DNA of 11,656 nt from Pedosphaera sp. (lineage in GTDB: Bacteria; Verrucomicrobiota; Verrucomicrobiia; Limisphaerales; UBA9464): positions 1 to 11,656 of the forward strand of contig SIAZ01000103.1 in the NCBI GenBank assembly GCA_009695405.1. The letters run 5' to 3'. The notes beneath the pieces are model-generated. The model saw only the letters and a list, made by a program, of their open reading frames with translations, did not search any database and was not told the DNA's origin. The stretch's first letter is position 1, and each line of letters begins with the position of its first letter. Position numbers and translations under genes: made by a program. This document shows, piece by piece, positions 6,345 through 11,656 of this stretch.

Positions 6345-7832
6345 ATGAATCTGGCTTTTTTCACGCTACTCGTCGCCTTAGCAACCTCCTCAATGTTCGC
6401 CGAGGTCTCTAAGGAAGATTGGTCCCAGTGGCGTGGGCCAAGTCTCAACGGATCCAGTCGAGCCCGAAATCTACCCGCCCTCCTTGACCCTTCCTCTTTA
6501 AGTTGGACCGCACCCCTCCCCGGAAAAGCCGGATCCACTCCGATCGTTTCCGGTGACCGAGTCTTTGGCACTTCGCCAGATGATCAGAAGAATTTACTAC
6601 TGCTCTGCCTAGATCGAAAGTCTGGCCGCGAATTATGGAGGCAGACTGTGGGCGTCGGAGACAAAGAAGTGGGTCGTAATAACATGTGCGCCCCTTCTCC
6701 TATTACCGATGGGCAGCGTGTCTATACACTTTTTGGCACTGGAGATTTTGCCGCATTCGATCTCGACGGAAAACCTCTCTGGAATCGCAACATCGGCAAA
6801 GACTTTGGCTCCTTCGCCGTTATGTGGATTTTCGGTTCCAGCCCTCTTCTCCACGAAGACCGCCTTTACTTACAGGTCTTGCAACGCGATGAAATGCCCC
6901 CCGATTACCCTCGGTTCGATGGCAAATCAAAACGCGACTCCTTTCTCCTTTGCCTCGATGCAAAGACTTTGGCTCCTTCGCCGTTATGTGGATTTTCGGT
7001 TCCCGCCCTCTTCTCCACGAAGACCGCCTTTACTTACAGGTCTTGCAACGCGATGAAATGCCCCCCCGATTACCCTCGGTTCGATGGCAAATCAAAACGC
7101 GACTCCTTTCTCCTTTGCCTCGATGCAAAGTCAGGGAAAGATCTGTGGCGTCATATTCGAAAGACCGATTCCACTAAAGAAAGTAGCGAATCTTACGCCA
7201 CACCAATTTCATTTCAGGGGCCTAACGGTTGGGAATTAGTGGTCGTCGGTGGTGATTATCTTTCGGGCCATAAATTTAGCGATGGCTCAGAACTGTGGCG
7301 CGCGCATCTCTACGAGAAGCGGGACGATTGGTACCGTATCGTGACCTCCCCACTTATCGCCGCTGGTCGTATTCTTGCCTCAGGTCCCAAAGGCCAACCT
7401 GTGGTCGCTTTCCGAGGTGGCGGAAAGGGCGACGTGACCACCTCACACCGTGACTGGGAATTCCGCGCCGCGCCGACTGATTGGAGCACTCCTTGCGTTC
7501 TTGACGGAGCCCTCTTTGTGCTCGACGGCCAGAAACGGCGGATCACACGGGTTAATCCAGAAACAGGCGACCCAGTCTGGTCAGGAAAGATTCCCGGTGC
7601 CGGCCCTATTTGGGGCTCCCTCTCCGGTGGCGAGGGTAAACTCTATTGCCATGATGAAAACGGGACTGTCAACGCCCTCTCCGCAGGGGATAAATTTGAA
7701 GTCCTTTCCAGTCACTTCTTCGTCGGGGAAGCCCCTTGCAAGGGCAGTATCGCGCTCGCGAATGGCCAGATCCTTGTGCGGACAGCCAAAGCCCTTCATG
7801 CCTTTGGGCAGGTCAAACCCGTCGCAAAGTGA
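6345..7832 (+). CDS. Exported PQQ-like beta-propeller repeat protein carrying an internal duplication
   Basis: A 495-residue protein with an N-terminal signal peptide (about residues 1-19, cleavage near SMFA/EV). Quinoprotein-type propeller blades follow: DWSQWRGPSLNG (25-36), then several repeats of the form LLCLDxKSGxxLWR and tryptophan-docking strands. This family is common as exported proteins in Verrucomicrobiota and Planctomycetota; most members have no proven PQQ cofactor, so a scaffold or enzyme role is open. Residues about 152-261 are abnormal because of a 164-bp tandem DNA duplication. The first copy is read in the normal frame, residues about 208-240 are read in a shifted frame (TLAPSPLCGFSV...), and the frame is restored by one extra C. 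Without the extra 55 residues it would be about 440 residues long. The blade around the insertion is likely disturbed. The ATG at 6345 has no strong ribosome site. The stop overlaps the comB start by 4 nt. Confidence 0.9.
   Translation: MNLAFFTLLVALATSSMFAEVSKEDWSQWRGPSLNGSSRARNLPALLDPSSLSWTAPLPGKAGSTPIVSGDRVFGTSPDDQKNLLLLCLDRKSGRELWRQTVGVGDKEVGRNNMCAPSPITDGQRVYTLFGTGDFAAFDLDGKPLWNRNIGKDFGSFAVMWIFGSSPLLHEDRLYLQVLQRDEMPPDYPRFDGKSKRDSFLLCLDAKTLAPSPLCGFSVPALFSTKTAFTYRSCNAMKCPPDYPRFDGKSKRDSFLLCLDAKSGKDLWRHIRKTDSTKESSESYATPISFQGPNGWELVVVGGDYLSGHKFSDGSELWRAHLYEKRDDWYRIVTSPLIAAGRILASGPKGQPVVAFRGGGKGDVTTSHRDWEFRAAPTDWSTPCVLDGALFVLDGQKRRITRVNPETGDPVWSGKIPGAGPIWGSLSGGEGKLYCHDENGTVNALSAGDKFEVLSSHFFVGEAPCKGSIALANGQILVRTAKALHAFGQVKPVAK
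6796..7124 (+). repeat. Near-perfect tandem duplication, unit 164/165 bp, inside the beta-propeller gene
   Basis: Copy 1 is 6796-6959 (164 bp) and copy 2 is 6960-7124 (165 bp). Compared base by base they differ at one substitution (A6840 against C7004) and one indel: a run of six C's at 6897-6902 is seven C's at 7061-7067. The hexamer GCAAAG starts each copy and recurs directly after copy 2 (7125-7130), so the ancestral unit was flanked by 6-bp direct repeats. That is the usual substrate for slippage or unequal recombination. Near identity implies a recent event. Confidence 0.97.
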
Positions 7833-8614
7833 CCCCTCTCTCCCTCCCTCAAATTCGAGTTCTCTTTACCCCTGCCGAGTTTCTCCAACTCCACGGTCAA
7901 GATCTCTCCTGCACGACCTGTGTGGTCTTCGATGTCCTGAGAGCCACCTCCACTTTGCTCGAGGCTCTTTATCAAGGAGCCAAAGGAATCCGGCCCGCCG
8001 GGACGATCGAAGAGGCGCTCGCCTTGAAACAATCCAACCCTCATTGCCTGCTCGCCGGTGAACGGGAAGGGTTGCGAATCACCGCTGCCCAGACCGGTGG
8101 CATTGACTTTGACCTCGGAAATTCTCCTCTGGAATTCACCGCCTCAGTCGTCGCTGATCGGGAGATTATTATGACCACGACGAACGGAACCCGAGCGCTC
8201 TCTGCCTGTCGTGGTGCTGCGGAGATTCTCGCTGCTTCTTTCAGTAATATAGGCGCTCTTGCGGGTTACCTAACTCTCAATTTACCCTCTAAACTTCTCT
8301 TAATTTGTAGTGGGACGTTAGAAAATGCATCCTTCGAAGACGCTCTCGGAGCCGGAGCATTAGTCGATCGGCTTTGGCCCTTGTATGGAAATCCAGTCAA
8401 AGCGCGCACAGATGACTCCGCAGCTATCGCCCGAAGCCTCTTCCAGAATCACCAATCGAGCCTTCTGGATTCAGCGGGGCTTGCTCGTAATGGCCGACGA
8501 TTATTGGCTCTCCCTCAACTAGCTCCGGATATTCCCCTCTGCATGGATTTAGACCGACTCAACCTCGTTGCACGGCTCGATTCAGACGGTGTGTTACGCG
8601 TCATCGATCCCTGA
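7829..8614 (+). CDS. comB: ComB-family 2-phosphosulfolactate phosphatase homologue
   Basis: Starting at a GTG that overlaps the preceding stop (GTGA, 4 nt, translational coupling), the protein has 261 residues, near the family norm of about 240. ComB-family blocks are clear: VVFDVLRATST (32-42), AGEREG (76-81), FDLGNSPLEF (94-103), TTTNGTRAL (116-124), CSGT (160-163) and EDALGAGALVDRL (170-182). The family's characterised reaction is Mg-dependent removal of phosphate from 2-phosphosulfolactate to give sulfolactate, in archaeal coenzyme M synthesis. Coenzyme M synthesis is not expected in this host, and none of the other pathway genes (comA, comC, comDE) is present here. The in vivo substrate may be sulfolactate metabolism or something else. 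Cytoplasmic; last gene of the operon. Confidence 0.88.
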   Translation: MTPLSLPQIRVLFTPAEFLQLHGQDLSCTTCVVFDVLRATSTLLEALYQGAKGIRPAGTIEEALALKQSNPHCLLAGEREGLRITAAQTGGIDFDLGNSPLEFTASVVADREIIMTTTNGTRALSACRGAAEILAASFSNIGALAGYLTLNLPSKLLLICSGTLENASFEDALGAGALVDRLWPLYGNPVKARTDDSAAIARSLFQNHQSSLLDSAGLARNGRRLLALPQLAPDIPLCMDLDRLNLVARLDSDGVLRVIDP

Positions 8615-8723
8615 TCTGAGAATTAACCCAGATTCACTTTGCCCTTACGAGGAGCGGTTTCTACCCAGAGAAATTGGGGTATAAGTGGAAAGTCTTAGGT
8701 GAGTGGCTAAGGATTACCTCGAC
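8615..8723. other. Convergent intergenic region without an obvious terminator
   Basis: comB and the helicase gene converge here. The only stem found is TACCC (8662-8666) with GGGTA (8677-8681), a 5-bp hairpin with no following T-tract. Termination is therefore probably Rho-dependent or not recognisable from the sequence. Confidence 0.4.
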
Positions 8724-9950
8724 TCAACGGCGCCGTGTTGATCCGCAGAAGTAGCCTTTTCCGATCCTCATTCCCTTGGTCTTACGCTTAGACAACGGTC
8801 CCAGTTTCGCTTCGTCAAATAAGGCAGTGTACGTGTAATTAAAGCCGGTTAATTTAACCCGTTCCACTTTCCTCGAAATAAACCGCTCAATGGCCGCAAC
8901 CTGAGGAGCCTCACCCGCACAGAACAAAGTGAGAGCATCTCCTAAAGCTTGGGCTCGCCCGGTCCGACCAATACGATGCACATAATCTTCAGGATGCTCC
9001 GGTACATTGTAGTTAATGACGTGCGAGACATCGGCGATGTCCAGACCGCGCGCGGCAATATCGGTAGCCACTAACACCTCGTATTCCCCAGATTTAAAAC
9101 CATTTAACGCCTGCTCTCGTTCCTTCTGCGAACGATCCGAATGGATGACCGCTGCTTTATGATTGTGCCGTCTCAACAAAGATTCCACCGAATCCGCATC
9201 TCGGCGCGTTCGGCAAAAAACGATGGCGCTCTCCCAGTGAATATCAGTCAAAAGGGCAAGCAAAAGTGGCTGTTTTTGCAATTCAGCGACCGGATATAAA
9301 ACATGCTTTACGGTTTCAGCAACCGAGCGCCGTGCTCCAATCTCAATGGTCACCGGATCCTTCATCGCCCAAGTAATCAGGGTCTCAATAGCGGGCGGGA
9401 TCGTCGCCGAAAACAAAGAGGTCTGCCGTTCCTTGGCACACTTTAATAAAATCCGGCGAACGTCTGGCAGAAAGCCCATGTCCAACATCCGATCGGCCTC
9501 GTCGAGCACCAAAAATCTCACGCGCCCAAGATCAATTGCACCCTCGCCCATATGGTCCAGAAGTCGACCCGGGGTCGCGACAATTACATCCATCCCCGCC
9601 TTCAGATCATCACGTTGCTTGCCGTAACCCACTCCACCGTAAATTAAACCCACCCGCAGTGGAGTGTATTTAGCGTACTTCACAAAATTCTCATGGGTCT
9701 GAACTGCTAATTCTCGGGTTGGCTCTAGCACGAGGCACCTAGGCCCAGGGCCGTGCTGGTCGAGTTCACTCAGAATTGGGAGCGCAAAGGCTGCCGTTTT
9801 ACCCGTACCGGTTTGGGCAGACCCAATCACATCTCTACCCTCCAAAATTTTGGGAATAGCCTCAGATTGAATGGGTGTCGGCTCTTGGTAACCGAGTTCC
9901 TCAACGGCATCCAGAATGGATGGTCTCAGGCCCAGTTCGGAAAAACGCAT
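8724..9950 (-). CDS. DEAD-box ATP-dependent RNA helicase, RhlE-like
   Basis: A 408-residue two-domain helicase with every core motif: Q-motif TPIQ (25-28), Walker A AQTGTGKT (45-52), PTRELA (77-82), TPGR (126-129), DEAD (150-153), SAT (181-183), ATDIAARGLDI (295-305) and HRIGRTGR (325-332). The FSELGL start and core spacing fit the RhlE group, but the C-terminal extension is short (about 40 residues, basic at the end), so it lacks the long RGG or Lys-rich tails of some relatives. The likely role is ATP-driven remodelling of RNA, for example in ribosome assembly, mRNA decay or cold adaptation. It starts at ATG 9950, 23 nt after the mqnC stop on the same strand, and is probably co-transcribed with it. 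Confidence 0.93.
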   Translation of the reverse strand: MRFSELGLRPSILDAVEELGYQEPTPIQSEAIPKILEGRDVIGSAQTGTGKTAAFALPILSELDQHGPGPRCLVLEPTRELAVQTHENFVKYAKYTPLRVGLIYGGVGYGKQRDDLKAGMDVIVATPGRLLDHMGEGAIDLGRVRFLVLDEADRMLDMGFLPDVRRILLKCAKERQTSLFSATIPPAIETLITWAMKDPVTIEIGARRSVAETVKHVLYPVAELQKQPLLLALLTDIHWESAIVFCRTRRDADSVESLLRRHNHKAAVIHSDRSQKEREQALNGFKSGEYEVLVATDIAARGLDIADVSHVINYNVPEHPEDYVHRIGRTGRAQALGDALTLFCAGEAPQVAAIERFISRKVERVKLTGFNYTYTALFDEAKLGPLSKRKTKGMRIGKGYFCGSTRRR

Positions 9951-9973
9951 AGCCGAGACTAGTGCAACAGAGC

Positions 9974-11212
9974 TTAAGTAGGAAGATGGAATTTAGAGGG
10001 TTGTCGAGCACCTATCGGCTTCTCAACCCGTCGATACCAATTGTCACGTTGGACCGCGCGGTATCCCAACTCCTCAATCAATCGCTCCATGTCCGTTACC
10101 CCTAATCGAAAGGTCGCTCCAGCCGAACTCACCACGTTCTCCTCAATCATAATTGATCCAAAATCATTCGCCCCATACTTCAATGCCACCTGTCCAATCT
10201 CTGGCCCTTGGGTCACCCACGAACTTTGTACATTAGTCACATTGTCTAAATAAATCCGAGCTAATGCTTGGGTCCTCAAATACGCGTGCCCGCCGACTGT
10301 CTCTGCTTTCAATACGGTGTTTTCCGATTGAAATGTCCAACAAATGAACGCCGTAAATGCCCCGCCGTTCAATCGATCCGCTTCTAACGCTGCCGAATAC
10401 TCTCTCGCTTGTTCGCCTGAGTCGCTCCCTCCCTGAATCAAACCTTTGGCGGCTAAACGCTGCAAGGATCGGTCCTGTTGCGAACGCACTACTTCCAAAT
10501 GCTCAATCCGGTCCGCTAATGTCTCCACATGCCCAAACATCATCGTCGCCGTGCTGGCCAAACCAAGCTCATGGGCCACTTCCATCACTCCCATCCACTG
10601 CGCAGTATTCGCTTTCAAAGGCGCAATCCGTGCCCGAACCCGATCTACTAAAATCTCACCGCCGCCCCCAGGTAAACTACCCAATCCAGCGGCCATAAAC
10701 TCTCGCAAAAGTGTCTCAACCGGCTCTTGGAAAAACTCAGAAAACGCCACAAACTCGCTGGGGCTAAATCCGTGGATATTAAACCCCGGATACTTTAAAC
10801 GAACATGCGCCAGAAGCTTAAGGTACCACTCCTTGCTCAACTTCGGATGATGGCCTCCTTGCATCAGCATCTGGGTGCCGCCCAAGGCTAGTGTCTCTTC
10901 AATCTTCTGATCTAATTCATCCAAGGTCAGGACGTAAGAATCCGTATCTTTCTCCGATCGCCAGAAAGCACAAAACTTACAGTAAACGTTGCACACATTA
11001 GTGTAGTTAACATTGCGATCGACGATAAAAGTCACCGACTGGTTACCAGTCCCATCTAAAGCATCCGCTTTAGCCAACTGCCGACGCCGGTCCGCTAGTG
11101 CGCCCAATTCTTCCAAGGGTAACTGATAAAGACGCTCTGCGTCCGCAGCGAAAATCCGCCCACCATCCCAAACTCGTTGAAGGAGACTCTCTAATGTCCG
11201 GTCAGCAACCAT
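9974..11212 (-). CDS. mqnC: Cyclic dehypoxanthinyl futalosine synthase, radical SAM (MqnC)
   Basis: A 412-residue radical SAM enzyme. The iron-sulfur cluster motif CNVYCKFC lies at 74-81 (CxxxCxxC), preceded by NVNYTNVC, with LGGTQMLMQGGHHP at 110-123, the SAM-side SLPGGGGEIL at 179-188, TATMMFGHVE at 221-230 and FTAFICWTFQSENT at 286-299. The set is diagnostic of MqnC, which cyclises dehypoxanthine futalosine in the futalosine route to menaquinone. It is longer than the usual roughly 360-380 residues, mainly because of a stretch of about 30 residues (249-280) between the QD that follows the HVET region and GGAFTAFI. The start ATG has GGAGG at 11225-11229, 12 nt upstream. It is the first gene of a two-gene unit with the DEAD-box helicase. 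Confidence 0.93.
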   Translation of the reverse strand: MVADRTLESLLQRVWDGGRIFAADAERLYQLPLEELGALADRRRQLAKADALDGTGNQSVTFIVDRNVNYTNVCNVYCKFCAFWRSEKDTDSYVLTLDELDQKIEETLALGGTQMLMQGGHHPKLSKEWYLKLLAHVRLKYPGFNIHGFSPSEFVAFSEFFQEPVETLLREFMAAGLGSLPGGGGEILVDRVRARIAPLKANTAQWMGVMEVAHELGLASTATMMFGHVETLADRIEHLEVVRSQQDRSLQRLAAKGLIQGGSDSGEQAREYSAALEADRLNGGAFTAFICWTFQSENTVLKAETVGGHAYLRTQALARIYLDNVTNVQSSWVTQGPEIGQVALKYGANDFGSIMIEENVVSSAGATFRLGVTDMERLIEELGYRAVQRDNWYRRVEKPIGARQPSKFHLPT

Positions 11213-11401
11213 GATGATAGTCTACCTCCGTTCCAAATCGATTCAAGGAACCGGTCAGTCCTCTCGCTTTTCTCTTCTCCCATATTTCTGTTTTAACTTC
11301 TCATATTCTAAGAATTCCTGAGGAAATCGTGCTTTACCGCTCTAACTCTTCCCCAAGTTTAGAGATTTAAAATAAGCGACAGCCACACCCGTCGAGTTTT
11401 T
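11213..11401. promoter_or_regulatory. Upstream region of mqnC
   Basis: This AT-rich leader must contain the mqnC promoter, but no clear -35/-10 pair is visible on the minus strand. A short palindrome, TTCCT-G-AGGAA (11315-11325), could be an operator half-site pair, although 10 paired bases is near chance expectation. Confidence 0.35.
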
Positions 11402-11656
11402 TTAACGAACCTGCGCAGCTAAGGCTGAGGAAAAGCCCCCCCATCGGCACCCTTCCCTTAAAAAAGAATTACTCATCCCAAAGTCTAAAGAATCGCACAG
11501 ATCGAGTCGCCGTGCATTCACGAGTTGACGGTAAGAATCAGTTCCAGAGGAGGTGATCGTCCTTGTTTTTGACCAAGACGCAGAGTTGAAGGAGATGGGT
11601 AAGGCCGGGGCGGCTCCAGAACTGACCACAGCCCCGGAGACGGCGCTGAAACTGTT
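11402..11656 (-). CDS. 3' end of a possible minus-strand ORF running off the window
   Basis: The frame is open from the window edge to TAA at 11402-11404, giving at least 84 codons. The sequence is Ser- and Ala-rich, with pieces such as GTDSYRQLVNARRLDLCDSL and a C-terminus ending SSALAAQVR. No domain is recognised, and the true start would lie outside the window. If real it would be the gene upstream of mqnC; it may also be a chance open frame. Confidence 0.25.
   Translation of the reverse strand, partial: NSFSAVSGAVVSSGAAPALPISFNSASWSKTRTITSSGTDSYRQLVNARRLDLCDSLDFGMSNSFLREGCRWGGFSSALAAQVR

Noticed and set aside
6960..7067. Programmed ribosomal frameshift in the beta-propeller gene
   Set aside because: No frameshift is needed, because the sequence as given is one continuous frame; the shift and its correction are in the DNA itself.
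6709..7177. Separate small genes within the beta-propeller gene
   Set aside because: They are out-of-frame readings created by the tandem duplication; the main frame is continuous from signal peptide to stop.
8662..8681. Bidirectional terminator between comB and the helicase gene
   Set aside because: The stem is only 5 bp and no T-tract follows on either strand.
11377..11404. Plus-strand intrinsic terminator (short stem then T7) left of the partial ORF
   Set aside because: The stem is about 4 bp with a 10-nt loop, and no plus-strand gene precedes it.
1..11656. CRISPR array, toxin-antitoxin pair, defence island or phage genes
   Set aside because: No regularly spaced repeats and no recognisable proteins of these kinds; the only repeats are the two-copy duplication and hairpins.

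Overview
The window looks like a chromosomal segment of a Verrucomicrobiota-type bacterium of moderate GC content. This rests on gene style: a small membrane protein with a PPPGYF motif encoded behind an ECF sigma factor, an exported quinoprotein-like beta-propeller, a bacterial comB homologue, a futalosine-pathway menaquinone gene, and an ISL3 transposase relic. The assignment comes from recalled family resemblance, not from a search, so it is tentative.

Layout: (1) Positions 1-3088 carry few genes. They hold a truncated ISL3-family transposase remnant (about 146-505, minus) beside a strong hairpin (53-103), one doubtful small membrane ORF (739-1155, minus), and an intact tRNA-Glu(CTC) gene (1416-1489, minus) with a good sigma-70 type promoter. 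About 1.4 kb after that has no convincing gene. (2) 3089-5348 is a minus-strand operon transcribed as long-chain polyprenyl diphosphate synthase, ECF sigma factor, then a single-pass membrane protein that is probably the sigma factor's regulator. (3) 5577-8614 is a plus-strand operon of a UPF0309-type SIS-domain protein, an exported PQQ-like beta-propeller protein, and a ComB-family phosphatase whose GTG start overlaps the preceding stop. (4) 8724-11212 is a minus-strand pair: mqnC (futalosine menaquinone pathway) followed 23 nt later by a RhlE-like DEAD-box RNA helicase. The last 250 bases may hold the 3' end of another minus-strand ORF.

How the genes fit together: MqnC belongs to the futalosine route to the menaquinone ring, and a long-chain polyprenyl diphosphate synthase could supply the side chain, so the window suggests a menaquinone-using respiratory cell. 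Co-transcription of the prenyl synthase with an ECF sigma factor and its likely membrane regulator hints at a link between quinone or lipid-carrier supply and envelope signalling; this is inference.

The most striking observation is in the beta-propeller gene. A 164-bp near-perfect tandem duplication, which alone would break the frame, is rescued by one extra C in a homopolymer tract of the second copy. The result is an open gene with about 33 residues read in a new frame. I found no CRISPR array, defence system, phage or biosynthetic cluster.
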